This document shows, piece by piece, positions 42,976-51,644 of a stretch of DNA of 64,000 nucleotides. A model generated the notes under the pieces. The model was not told the origin of the DNA. It ran no database searches and saw only the letters and a program-made list of their open reading frames with translations. The DNA is from Emergencia timonensis (GTDB lineage: Bacteria; Bacillota; Clostridia; Peptostreptococcales; Anaerovoracaceae): NCBI RefSeq assembly GCF_900086585.1, contig NZ_FLKM01000009.1, positions 1,674,001 through 1,738,000 of the forward strand, read 5' to 3'. The position numbers were made by a program, and so were the translations under genes. Positions within the stretch are counted from its first letter, which is position 1, and every line of letters starts with the position of its first letter.

Positions 42976-43170
42976 GTGGAATATTCTAAAGAAGATTTAG
43001 TTGAAGCGAAAAGACAGATTGATTCGACTCTGCACAAGCTGAGAGAAACTATAAAGACTTTTGAAGGGAAAGAAAACGCAGAGCGTTACAAATCTCAAAT
43101 TACATTGGCAAGGAGAAGGGTAAAAGCCTTTGAAATCGCAAATTATCTTATTGAAGAAGAAATGAAATAA
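42976..43170 (+). CDS. Small helical protein of unknown function
   Basis: Protein of 64 residues, fully helical and highly charged, with a repeated pattern (AKRQIDSTLHKLRETIKTF, KSQITLARRRVKAFEIANYL). The start is GTG, with GAGAGG 6 bases upstream. Similar short proteins ending KSQITLAxRRIKAFEIA are familiar from Clostridia, but no function is known to me. It stands alone between a decayed stretch and repeat B. Confidence 0.7.
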   Translation: MEYSKEDLVEAKRQIDSTLHKLRETIKTFEGKENAERYKSQITLARRRVKAFEIANYLIEEEMK

Positions 43171-43301
43171 CAGTTGCTGAGAAAGCAGGAAAGTATGATA
43201 CCTTCCTGCTTTTGCGTTATCATTGATGACGTATACAAGCGACCCTTCCTGTGTTTGTCATACAAACCCCAACTTCTTTGTTTCATTAAAAGCGTAAATT
43301 G

Positions 43302-43402
43302 TGGTATAATGATTCCACAATCTTACGATTTTATCGCAAGGTAGGAATCATTGAATTATATGTTGCGATTGTATTTTCAGAGGAATGCACATAGTATAAT
43401 GA
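43302..43402 (+). repeat. Promoter-associated repeat, copy B
   Basis: TATAAT (43305-43310) starts the element. The outer stem is ATGATTCC (43309-43316)/GGAATCAT (43344-43351), the inner stem CGAT/ATCG with a TTT loop, and the 3' internal loop CAAGGTA. The tail shares TATTTTCA-AGGAATGCACAT with copy C and ends on a second TATAAT (43395-43400). GTATAATGA is found at both ends. The element abuts a DUF3791-like frame that has no proper start. Confidence 0.78.
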
Positions 43403-43451
43403 ACGCATCGATTCTGCAGCTTGCATCGAATTCTATAGCAATCACATCGGC

Positions 43452-43676
43452 ATGTTCAGCAACGAAGTCTATGCGCTTTTCGAAAGAGGTGGTGTGCTTA
43501 AACTTTTAGAAGATGAATATGAAGATTTACATGGAATGAGCATGGAGTATATGATGCAGTTCATAGATGATTCTATATCACGGTTCTACGGCTATAGTGA
43601 AACAACCGCAGATTATAACAAAAGAAATTGGCAGAGATTTTGGCGCTGCTTTCTATACCACAGATATCAGAGATAA
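43452..43676 (+). pseudogene. DUF3791-like fragment
   Basis: The frame encodes FSNEVYALFERGGVLKLLED, EYEDLHGMSMEYMMQFIDD, which resembles the DUF3791 pattern (SGKEVYELFEKYGVLDYLxxxYDVLHTxG..YIVEDID). In the same frame the sequence is open from 43395, immediately at the end of repeat B. There is no convincing start codon or ribosome binding site; the ATG at 43452 lies inside the domain. The 5' end seems to have been removed, perhaps by the repeat. The 3' part overlaps the DUF3990-like gene in another frame. Confidence 0.55.
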
Positions 43677-43815
43677 AACAATTCGCTGGGCGAAGAGAAA
43701 AGCTCGACTTTATTTCAAACAGACAAGACGCAACGTTGATTTTTACGTTTCTGTATATGAATGGGAACGGAATCCTTCACTGAACATCTTAGAATTTAAT
43801 GATGCTTCAATGTAA
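43567..43815 (+). pseudogene. DUF3990-like (ADP-ribosyltransferase-fold) fragment
   Basis: Frame of 82 residues with the DUF3990 start pattern MILYHGSTAIVKQPQI, then IGRDFGAAFYTTDIRDKTIRWA and YVSVYEWERNPSLNILEFND. Full-length relatives are about 150-170 residues and continue with EEWLDFV and a C-terminal catalytic-like region. Here a stop follows LEFNDASM. The YHGS motif is what links the family to the ART fold. DUF3791 and DUF3990 genes occur together and may be a toxin-antitoxin or effector cassette (inference). This copy looks truncated. Confidence 0.6.
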
Positions 43816-44006
43816 TGGCAGGAGCAACAATCATCAGAATGATTGTTGCTAAATATAACTTAACAGAAAAACAGGCGCTAAGAGACTTCTATGAGTCTGC
43901 GACAGGTGCGTCTCTGTCAGATGACGAAACTGGTTTATATGGTCAATCTCCCTTGTATATCTTAGGACTTTATATAGAAGAAAAGGAGACGCAACTTGAC
44001 TGCTGA
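43815..44006 (+). CDS. Small protein linked to DUF3990-type cassettes
   Basis: Frame of 63 residues (IIRMIVAKYNLTEKQALRDF, ATGASLSDDETGLYGQSPLY, ILGLYIEEK). The start sits on the stop of the DUF3990-like fragment (TAATG) with no ribosome binding site, so it would rely on coupling. Proteins with the ADDETGLYGQSxxYI pattern are familiar beside DUF3990 genes. It may be the third cassette member and the only one that looks complete. No function is assigned. Confidence 0.55.
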   Translation: MAGATIIRMIVAKYNLTEKQALRDFYESATGASLSDDETGLYGQSPLYILGLYIEEKETQLDC

Positions 44007-44080
44007 CATTCTCTAGCTTATCCGTTATTATATGAATATTTTAAAGAAATACGAGAGATAAATTACAAGGAGGTACTATC

Positions 44081-45052
44081 ATGGCTGAATGGAATGTATA
44101 CTACGACAGCTTTTTCTACGCTGACCTGCAGGAGCCGAAGACGCAAAAATCCGGTGTGGAAATTTCTATCAACAAAGATTTCCTGTGGGGCGATGAGGAA
44201 TGGAAGATCTTGTCCATGTACCTCTTTGACAAAGGACCAGTTTTTCACATTTGCAAGAGAATCAAAGATGAGACGATTCGTGAATTTTATGACAAATGGG
44301 GTTATTTGATGCAGATGGCAAAGGAAGACCGCCACAATGAAGTTTCCTTTGCAGAATGGGAAATGATGCGCTCTGACAGTCCTTATGGAGAAACCCCGTC
44401 TATTCACATCACAATTGATGGAAGCCCTGTAGATTCCGGACACTCAATGAGCGATGCTTGGATTCCCCTTTGTTATGATAACCCTGAACCTTGTGAAAAC
44501 ATGCCCCATATCCTAAGTCATTATTCACTGGAGGATTCTGACGGCTGGCTCATCATCCATGTGGAGGGCGAATGGCCAGAAGATTTCGCCAGCGTAGAGG
44601 ACATCAGTCAAATAGAAGTTTCCCTGGTAGCCGAAGACGTTGATATATCTGGCCCTCATTTTTCGATCAAAGAAAATGAAACGGAAATCAAGTTTATCAG
44701 ACCACTTACAGGCCAACAGCACACGCTGAAAATCCTGTCCAGCGAGCCAGCCTCCATAGATAATGATGAAGAAGATCGCCCGTGGCACAATACGCAACTG
44801 ACCTATACCCTTGAACCAGATTTGTCGAAAGATATCTTTTCTGTCAGAGACTGTTCATATGGCGAGATAGGCGGCGTTGGCATAATACTTGACCGTGATG
44901 AAGAGGACGACGCTGTTCACACTGCGTTTTCCTCCCTTTATTTCAATCCACCAGAGGAAATCGAGTGGCGTATAGTCTTCCATGAGAAAATCAAAGAGGA
45001 TCTCACCCTGACTTTACAAGCAGGCAGAGATTTTGGTATAATAAACACATGA
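44081..45052 (+). CDS. Hypothetical protein, acidic
   Basis: Soluble acidic protein of 323 residues, not recognised. The N-terminal half (MAEWNVYYDSFFYADLQEP to WGYLMQMAKEDRHNEVSFAEWE) and a beta-rich C-terminal half are visible. There is no signal peptide or membrane helix. AAGGAGG lies 9 bases before the ATG. The last five codons and the TGA lie inside repeat C, whose TATAAT is at 45037-45042. The repeat therefore rewrote, or has always supplied, the C-terminus. Confidence 0.72.
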   Translation: MAEWNVYYDSFFYADLQEPKTQKSGVEISINKDFLWGDEEWKILSMYLFDKGPVFHICKRIKDETIREFYDKWGYLMQMAKEDRHNEVSFAEWEMMRSDSPYGETPSIHITIDGSPVDSGHSMSDAWIPLCYDNPEPCENMPHILSHYSLEDSDGWLIIHVEGEWPEDFASVEDISQIEVSLVAEDVDISGPHFSIKENETEIKFIRPLTGQQHTLKILSSEPASIDNDEEDRPWHNTQLTYTLEPDLSKDIFSVRDCSYGEIGGVGIILDRDEEDDAVHTAFSSLYFNPPEEIEWRIVFHEKIKEDLTLTLQAGRDFGIINT

Positions 45053-45135
45053 TCCTAACGACTTCGTCGCAAGGAAGTGTTTATTGAATCATGTGCTTCG
45101 ATTCTATATTCAAAGGAATGCACATGGTATAGTCA
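45034..45135 (+). repeat. Promoter-associated repeat, copy C
   Basis: TTTACA, 18 bases, then TATAAT (45037-45042). The outer stem is ATAAACAC (45041-45048)/GTGTTTAT (45077-45084), the inner stem CGAC/GTCG with a TTC loop, and the internal loop CAAGGAA. Two alternative pairings exist: CACATGAT (45046-45053)/ATCATGTG (45088-45095), and ATGTGC/GCACAT (45120-45125). A second -10-like TATAGT (45128-45133) closes it, 39 bases before mutS. Confidence 0.78.
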
Positions 45136-45171
45136 AACGAAAGGTCCAAGAAAAGGAGTAAATAAACATAT

Positions 45172-47790
45172 ATGGCAAACAAATTATCCCCAATGATGCA
45201 GCAATATTTAGAAATCAAGGCAAACTATCAAGATTGCATTATGTTTTTCAGACTGGGAGACTTTTATGAGATGTTCTACGAAGACGCTATTGAGGTCTCG
45301 CGAGAATTAGAATTAACATTAACAGGAAAGAACTGCGGTCAAGAGGAAAGAGCTCCCATGTGCGGAGTTCCTTTTCATTCCGCAGATACATATATTGCCC
45401 GACTGGTGGAAAAAGGATACAAGGTTGCAATTTGTGAACAGACAGAGGATCCCGCCGCTGCAAAGGGCATCGTTAAGCGCGAAGTAATTCAAATCGTAAC
45501 GCCGGGTACTGTGACTTCACAGTCTATGCTAAATGAAAAAGAAAACAACTATTTGGCATCTGTCTATATGGACAAAAACGGCATGTCCATTTCCTATTGT
45601 GATATCTCTACTGGCGAGTTATATACAACAGAAGAGACAAGCAGTATTGATATCTTTGAAGACGTGCTCAACGAACTGGTAAAAATAGATGCTAAAGAAA
45701 TTATGATCAACGAGTCCTTTGCACTTCATTATGGAGAAGACGAAATCAAGGCTGTAACGGGCGGCTTTCTCTTCGTGATGAACGATTCCTATTATCAGCA
45801 AAAGGCTGCGGAGGACGCGATAAAAGCCCAATTCGGCGCTATCTCACTTACAAGCCTTGGACTGGCCGGCAGAGAGCTTTGCGTACTGTCTCTAGGCGCA
45901 CTTTTAGCCTATCTTTTAGAGACCCAAAAACAAAATCTAAAGCAACTGACTCGCTGCCAGTTCTACGAAATCGGAAAACATATGTCCCTGGACAAAGCAA
46001 CACTGCGCAATCTGGAGATTACAGAGACATTATATGATAAAAGAATACAAGGCTCCTTGCTGGGTGTTTTAGACAAAACCGGGACAGCCATGGGAAGCCG
46101 CAAAATGAAGCAGTGGCTCAGAGAACCGCTTAACAATGCCTCAGAAATCAATCTCAGGCTGGATGCCGTAGAGGAATTAACGCAGCAGCCTATGCTGGAA
46201 AACAATCTCAGAGAGGCCTTGAAACAGGTTTACGACTTTGAGAGGCTGACAGGCAGAATTGCCTCCGGCAATGCCAACGGCAAAGATCTCATCGCTTTGA
46301 AAAATTCTGTCTTCGTACTGCCGGAAATCAAAGGCGGACTTGCGTATTCCCAGTCTATGCTTTTGCAGCAATTATGCGAACAGATTCACGATCTTGCGCA
46401 CATCTATGACCTCATAGACAAGGCCATCTGCGAGGATTCTCCTTATACCATCAAAGAAGGCGGCGTAATTAAAGAAGGATACTCTGAAGAATTAGACAAC
46501 ATTAAATTCTCTATCAAAGACGGCAAGCAGTGGATCGCCAACCTGGAAAATGCAGAAAGAGAACGCACCGGTATCAGAAATCTGAAAGTCGGTTTTAATA
46601 AAGTGTTTGGCTATTACATCGATGTGACTAAGTCTAATATCGATTTGGTGCCCGACGATTATATCAGAAAACAGACTCTGGTTAACAACGAACGTTACAT
46701 TACACCAGAGCTGAAAGAAATGGAAAATCTGGTTCTCAATGCGGAAACGAAAATCAATCAGTTGGAATACGAGTTGTTTACTGAAATCCGTGCTGACATT
46801 CAAGGCTATATCAAAGAAATTCAGGAGACTTCTCAGGCTATCGCCCAGCTTGACGTGCTCTGTTCTTTTTCAAACGTAAGCAACAAACTAGGATATGTAA
46901 AACCGATGATCGACGAAAGCTTTGAACTACAAATCGAAAAGGGCAGACATCCCGTTATTGAACAGATGACAGGCGGCGGCATGTTCGTCTCAAATGATAC
47001 TTACCTAAATAATACGGATACCAGCATGTTAATTATTACCGGACCGAACATGGCAGGCAAATCCACTTATATGCGGCAGACCGCTTTAATCGTCCTCATG
47101 GCCCAGGCGGGGTGCTTTGTCCCTTGTGAATACGCACGTATCGGTGTTGTAGACAGAATTTTTACCAGAATAGGCGCTTCAGATAATTTGGCCCAGGGAC
47201 AATCAACATTCTTCGTTGAAATGAGTGAACTGGCATATATCCTGAACTGTTCCAATGAGCGCAGTCTGATCATCTTGGATGAAATCGGCCGCGGCACCAG
47301 CACCTATGACGGACTTTCCATTGCCTGGGCTGCTGTGGATTATCTGTGCAATGAGCAGGCACATATCAGGACTTTATTTGCAACACATTACCATGAACTG
47401 ACCGTTTTGGAAGAACAGATCAAGGGGGTTCGCAACCTCAATGTTGACGTTTCAGAAGAGAACGGCAATATCGTCTTCCTGCACAAAATCATTCCCGGTT
47501 CCGCCAGCCGCAGCTACGGTATCCACGTGGCAAAGTTAGCAGGTATTCCGAACGCACTTCTTGAGAACGCTCAAAACAAACTGCACGGTCTGGAGGAGGG
47601 CAGCGTCCAAATTGAGATTACGGCGCCAAAGCAGGAAGAAATGCAGTTGGCGGCCGAAGAGCAGATTTCCTTCTTTACGCCGGGACCAAATCCAATCGTG
47701 GCGCGGTTAAAGGAGCTCAATCTCATGGAAATCACGCCATCACAAGCTATTAGGATATTAGAAGAATTAAAGGATGCAATCGATGATTAG
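45172..47790 (+). CDS. mutS: DNA mismatch repair protein MutS
   Basis: Mismatch-recognition ATPase of 872 residues, full length for the family. The mismatch-reading motif is GDFYEMFYEDA near residue 27. The connector, core and clamp domains follow. The ATPase has Walker A GPNMAGKSTYMRQTAL, the DNLAQGQSTFFVEMSE block, Walker B LIILDEIGRGTSTYDG and the ATHYHELT switch, then the HTH-like C-terminus. It overlaps mutL by 8 bases. Repeat C and its -10 boxes lie in the 120 bases upstream and probably drive the operon. Confidence 0.97.
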   Translation: MANKLSPMMQQYLEIKANYQDCIMFFRLGDFYEMFYEDAIEVSRELELTLTGKNCGQEERAPMCGVPFHSADTYIARLVEKGYKVAICEQTEDPAAAKGIVKREVIQIVTPGTVTSQSMLNEKENNYLASVYMDKNGMSISYCDISTGELYTTEETSSIDIFEDVLNELVKIDAKEIMINESFALHYGEDEIKAVTGGFLFVMNDSYYQQKAAEDAIKAQFGAISLTSLGLAGRELCVLSLGALLAYLLETQKQNLKQLTRCQFYEIGKHMSLDKATLRNLEITETLYDKRIQGSLLGVLDKTGTAMGSRKMKQWLREPLNNASEINLRLDAVEELTQQPMLENNLREALKQVYDFERLTGRIASGNANGKDLIALKNSVFVLPEIKGGLAYSQSMLLQQLCEQIHDLAHIYDLIDKAICEDSPYTIKEGGVIKEGYSEELDNIKFSIKDGKQWIANLENAERERTGIRNLKVGFNKVFGYYIDVTKSNIDLVPDDYIRKQTLVNNERYITPELKEMENLVLNAETKINQLEYELFTEIRADIQGYIKEIQETSQAIAQLDVLCSFSNVSNKLGYVKPMIDESFELQIEKGRHPVIEQMTGGGMFVSNDTYLNNTDTSMLIITGPNMAGKSTYMRQTALIVLMAQAGCFVPCEYARIGVVDRIFTRIGASDNLAQGQSTFFVEMSELAYILNCSNERSLIILDEIGRGTSTYDGLSIAWAAVDYLCNEQAHIRTLFATHYHELTVLEEQIKGVRNLNVDVSEENGNIVFLHKIIPGSASRSYGIHVAKLAGIPNALLENAQNKLHGLEEGSVQIEITAPKQEEMQLAAEEQISFFTPGPNPIVARLKELNLMEITPSQAIRILEELKDAIDD

Positions 47791-49603
47791 AGTTTTAGAA
47801 AAGAATGTGGCAGATAAAATTGCTGCTGGAGAGGTCATAGAAAGACCTGTTTCTATTGTAAAGGAACTGGTGGAGAATTCTATCGACGCAGGAGCAGATT
47901 CCATTGTCGTCGAAATAAAAAACGGGGGAAAATCTTATATCAGAGTCACTGATAATGGCTGTGGAATTCCTAGAAACGAAGCAGAAGTCGCTTTTCTGCG
48001 CCACGCAACCAGTAAAATTGAAACGGCAAAAGATCTCAATGCCATTGAGACTTTGGGTTTCCGTGGAGAGGCGCTGGCCAGCATTGCAGCAGTCACACAT
48101 ACAGAACTGATAAGCAAGACAAAAGAGGAAAAAATCGGAATCAAGCTGCTGATTCACGGCAGTGAAGTCCTCGACAGCAGCGGTACAGGCTGTCCAGACG
48201 GTACGACGATTATCATCACTGATCTATTCTACAATACGCCAGCACGGCAAAAGTTCCTCAAATCTGACTCGGCAGAGAGCGGACAAATCATAGACTTCAT
48301 GTCACAGATCGCATTAGCGTATCCAAACATCAGATTCCGTTTTATCAATAATGGGAATGTCACTTTTTCTACGACAGGTAAAGGTGACCTCCTCAATGCA
48401 ATTCTATCAGTATATAAGCTGAGTGAATACAAGGATCTTGTCCCTGTAAGTCGCTGTGATGATTTAGGCAGCGTTACCGGCTATATTTCAAAGCCGTCCT
48501 TATCTCGTACGACTAGAAGAAATCAAATTTTCTTTGTTAACGGCAGAGTCGTTTCCAGCAAAGTCATTGAGAGAGGCGTAACAGAAGGGTATAAAGAACG
48601 ACTCTTCGAAGGAAGATATCCAGTAGTCTTTCTGTTCATTCATACTGACCCTGAGAAACTTGATGTCAACATTCATCCCAATAAGAGAGAGGTCCGCTTT
48701 GACGATGAATACCAAATTGTAGAATTGGTTTCTACGGCTGTCAAAGAAGCCTTGGGTACAAAGGCCGCCGTCATCGAAGTGAAAAACGTCTTTAAGGACG
48801 AAACTGCAGCGCCGGTTAAAAGAGAAGATAGAGCAGAAAATCAAGTTGACATAAAACAGATATTGTCTACTAAACGAGACTTGCCTCAGGTGAAAGAAAC
48901 GCTGGCGCCATACCAGCACCAAGCAGCACAGTCAGAATTGCAGCCGTCTGCAAAAAAAGAACATAAAATACCGCCAATGCAAGGTAAAACAGAACTATCC
49001 ATCGAAAAGCCCTTTATGCAGCCTTTTGACTTTGATGAGTTAGAATTGACAGGCGCTATATTTGGTACCTATATCACGGCTGTCGACGGAAAAAACTTCT
49101 ATCTGATCGATCAACATGCAGCTCATGAGCGGATTTTTTACGAAAAGCTGGTAAGTGAATATCTCTCCAGCGAAAAAGTGCGGCAGCCAATCTTGACTCC
49201 GATCATCATCGAAGTGCCTCTGTCTGTCAAAGAAAACGAATACGATTGGCTGGACTCCTTGACTGAGATGGGTTTCACGGTGGAAGATTTTGGTCAGAAC
49301 TCATATGTTATTCGTGAAATTCCGACTTTTATGGAAATTACCGAGGCAGAGGATTTCGTCAAAGTCTATATCGACAATGTGACGGAGGGAACCAACCTGA
49401 ACAATACGGTGGTCATCAACAAACTGATCACAAAGTCCTGCAAATCCGCCATCAAAGCCCATGACTACATTTCAATGGAAGAAATGAAGGCCCTCCTGGA
49501 TCAACTGAAACGGTGTAAAAATCCGTTTTCCTGTCCCCATGGCAGGCCGACCTTTGTAAAATTTTCACAATACGAAATCGAACGAATGTTTAAGCGAGCA
49601 TAA
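47783..49603 (+). CDS. mutL: DNA mismatch repair protein MutL
   Basis: Mismatch-repair GHKL ATPase of 606 residues. N-terminal motifs are VADKIAAGEVIERP, ELVENSIDAGAD, VTDNGCGIPR, RHATSKI and GFRGEALASI. A proline/glutamine-rich linker follows (about residues 335-420). The C-terminal dimerisation domain contains the endonuclease motif DQHAAHERIFYEKL and the CPHGRP zinc site, so this MutL probably nicks DNA as in most bacteria that lack MutH. The ATG at 47783 follows AAGGA; an in-frame ATG lies three codons earlier. Confidence 0.96.
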   Translation: MIRVLEKNVADKIAAGEVIERPVSIVKELVENSIDAGADSIVVEIKNGGKSYIRVTDNGCGIPRNEAEVAFLRHATSKIETAKDLNAIETLGFRGEALASIAAVTHTELISKTKEEKIGIKLLIHGSEVLDSSGTGCPDGTTIIITDLFYNTPARQKFLKSDSAESGQIIDFMSQIALAYPNIRFRFINNGNVTFSTTGKGDLLNAILSVYKLSEYKDLVPVSRCDDLGSVTGYISKPSLSRTTRRNQIFFVNGRVVSSKVIERGVTEGYKERLFEGRYPVVFLFIHTDPEKLDVNIHPNKREVRFDDEYQIVELVSTAVKEALGTKAAVIEVKNVFKDETAAPVKREDRAENQVDIKQILSTKRDLPQVKETLAPYQHQAAQSELQPSAKKEHKIPPMQGKTELSIEKPFMQPFDFDELELTGAIFGTYITAVDGKNFYLIDQHAAHERIFYEKLVSEYLSSEKVRQPILTPIIIEVPLSVKENEYDWLDSLTEMGFTVEDFGQNSYVIREIPTFMEITEAEDFVKVYIDNVTEGTNLNNTVVINKLITKSCKSAIKAHDYISMEEMKALLDQLKRCKNPFSCPHGRPTFVKFSQYEIERMFKRA

Positions 49604-49608
49604 AAAAT

Positions 49609-50535
49609 ATGAAAAGAGAAATCATCGTCATCTGCGGCCCGACAGCCGTTGGAAAAACTGAATATGCCATAGAAACCGCTCTTCGGATGAACGGAGAAAT
49701 CGTCTCCTGCGATTCCATGCAGCTATACAAATACATGGATATCGGCAGTGCGAAACCGACAGTGGAGGAGCAGGCACGGGTCAGACACTACCTAGTAGAT
49801 CAGATCGATCCGGCAGAAGCTTTTTCTGCAGCAAAATATCAAACTCTGGCAAAGGCCGCCATCGAAGAAATCTTTGCCAAAGGGAAGACCGCTGTCATCG
49901 CAGGGGGCACTGGTCTTTACCTCAATGCACTTCTCTACGACATGGATTTCAGCGCGCCGCCGAGAAACGACGCTTACAGAGATCAGTTGTATAAGGAAGC
50001 GGAGGAATTTGGTCCCGCGTATCTCCACCAAAAACTGCTCTGTATCGATTCGGACGCTGCCGCAAGAATTCATCCCAACAACATCAAAAAAGTCGTTCGC
50101 GCTTTAGAAGCAGCAGAAGAAGGGGCGAAGGTCAAAGATTTTTCGAAAGATCTAACGCCAACCCAGGATTATAGCGCGGTTTTAGTCGGCCTCACGAGAA
50201 ATCGCGGAGAACTGTATGACCGCATCAACAGACGAGTGGATATCCTCATAGAAAAGGGACTTTTAGAAGAAGTCAGAAACCTTCTGGCCAAGGGATTGAC
50301 AGAGGCAGATATTTCTATGAAAGGTATCGGTTACAAGGAAATCATTGCCTACTATCACGGCCAGTATTCCTTGGAAGAGGCTATAGATCTGGTAAAGAAG
50401 AACACCCGCCACTACGCCAAGCGCCAGCTGACATGGTTCAAGCGATACAAAGATATGAAGTGGTTTAATATATCAGAATACGACAGTGATACAGACTGTC
50501 TGAAGGAGATCTTTCAATGGCTGGAAAAGAAGTAA
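49609..50535 (+). CDS. miaA: tRNA dimethylallyltransferase MiaA
   Basis: Transfers the dimethylallyl group to A37 of tRNAs reading UNN codons. The 308-residue protein has the P-loop CGPTAVGKTEYAIE, DSMQLYKYMDIGSAKPT, GGTGLYLNALLYDMDF and the conserved MKGIGYKEIIAYYHGQYS. It uses dimethylallyl diphosphate, so it depends on the isoprenoid pathway that dxs and ispA serve. It follows mutL by 5 bases, the usual mutSL-miaA order in Firmicutes, and overlaps the recombinase gene by 19 bases. Confidence 0.96.
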   Translation: MKREIIVICGPTAVGKTEYAIETALRMNGEIVSCDSMQLYKYMDIGSAKPTVEEQARVRHYLVDQIDPAEAFSAAKYQTLAKAAIEEIFAKGKTAVIAGGTGLYLNALLYDMDFSAPPRNDAYRDQLYKEAEEFGPAYLHQKLLCIDSDAAARIHPNNIKKVVRALEAAEEGAKVKDFSKDLTPTQDYSAVLVGLTRNRGELYDRINRRVDILIEKGLLEEVRNLLAKGLTEADISMKGIGYKEIIAYYHGQYSLEEAIDLVKKNTRHYAKRQLTWFKRYKDMKWFNISEYDSDTDCLKEIFQWLEKK

Positions 50536-51644
50536 GAATACACAACAAGAGCGATAAGCCAGACAACATTGTAAAAAAAGAGGCGCAAATTTTTCAGGAA
50601 TGTGAGGAAATTGAAAAGGAACTGCCCAGATTTCTGAAAGGCTTTTTTATCTATTTAAAAGGAAATGTCCTGCCCATGTCCAGGCTGGCATATCTTCACG
50701 ATATTCGTTTTTTTTGTAATTACCTGATTTCAGAAACGGATTTGACCGCTGCAAAACAGACTTCTGAAATTACCCTAAAAGAATTTGAAGACATAAAAGC
50801 AGTAGACATCAATATTTATCTGGACTATTGCAGAAAATATAAGGTAGAAACCGACAAGAACATCTATGTCTACGAAAACAACAACAAAACTCTGGCCCGT
50901 AAGAAATCCTCCGTATCAGTCATGTTCAAGCAGCTCTATCGCGATCAACTGATATCAAAAAACATCACTGACGGTTTTGATCCGATCCGCGTCCCAAAGG
51001 CAGGGGAAAAGGAGATCAAAGCCCTACAGGACGATGAGGTCATGATCATGCTGGATGCTGTTAGCAATGGGACTGGATTAACAAAGCATGAGTATGCCTA
51101 TTGGCAGAAAACAAAGAAAAGGGATAAAGCCATTTTGATGTTGTTTCTCACCTATGGCCTGCGTCTTTCTGAACTGCAGCAGCTTAATGTATCCTCCTTT
51201 CATTTTTCACGAGGTGAATTTAAGATTTACAGGAAGCGGGGAAAAGAATCCACCATGCCTCTCAATGAATCGTCAACGGCTGCAGTAGAAGATTACCTGG
51301 CAAATGAACGTCCGGCAGAGGATACTTTGCTTGAGGAACACAGGGACGCACTATTTTTATCACTGCAGGGAAAACGAATGACCGACAGACAGATTCGTGA
51401 GTTAGTAAAAAAATACACTGCAATTGCTTTAAATACAACAAAAAAAGCGGGCTATAGTCCTCATAAACTTCGTGCCACTGCTGCTACCAGTCTAATCGGC
51501 CGTGGCAACTCTATCTACGATGTAGCAGCGCTTTTAGATCACGATCAGGTGACCACCACGCAGCTTTATGCACAACATAAACAAAATGTGAAACGAGATC
51601 TAGTCAAGGATATGGAGTGGGAGAAGGAAAGGACAGAAAAATGA
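50517..51644 (+). CDS. XerC/XerD-like tyrosine recombinase
   Basis: Site-specific recombinase of 375 residues. An N-terminal SAM-like core-binding domain (GFFIYLKGNVLPMSRLAYLH, YLDYCRKYKVETDKN) is followed by a catalytic domain with the first arginine in LTYGLRLSELQQL, HKLRATAATSLI (HxxR), LLDHDQVTTTQLYAQH and the nucleophile tyrosine near residue 345. The C-terminal motif is LDHDQ rather than LGHxS. The gene is embedded in the housekeeping operon and overlaps both neighbours, so it looks like a resident recombinase rather than a phage integrase. Confidence 0.88.
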   Translation: MAGKEVRIHNKSDKPDNIVKKEAQIFQECEEIEKELPRFLKGFFIYLKGNVLPMSRLAYLHDIRFFCNYLISETDLTAAKQTSEITLKEFEDIKAVDINIYLDYCRKYKVETDKNIYVYENNNKTLARKKSSVSVMFKQLYRDQLISKNITDGFDPIRVPKAGEKEIKALQDDEVMIMLDAVSNGTGLTKHEYAYWQKTKKRDKAILMLFLTYGLRLSELQQLNVSSFHFSRGEFKIYRKRGKESTMPLNESSTAAVEDYLANERPAEDTLLEEHRDALFLSLQGKRMTDRQIRELVKKYTAIALNTTKKAGYSPHKLRATAATSLIGRGNSIYDVAALLDHDQVTTTQLYAQHKQNVKRDLVKDMEWEKERTEK

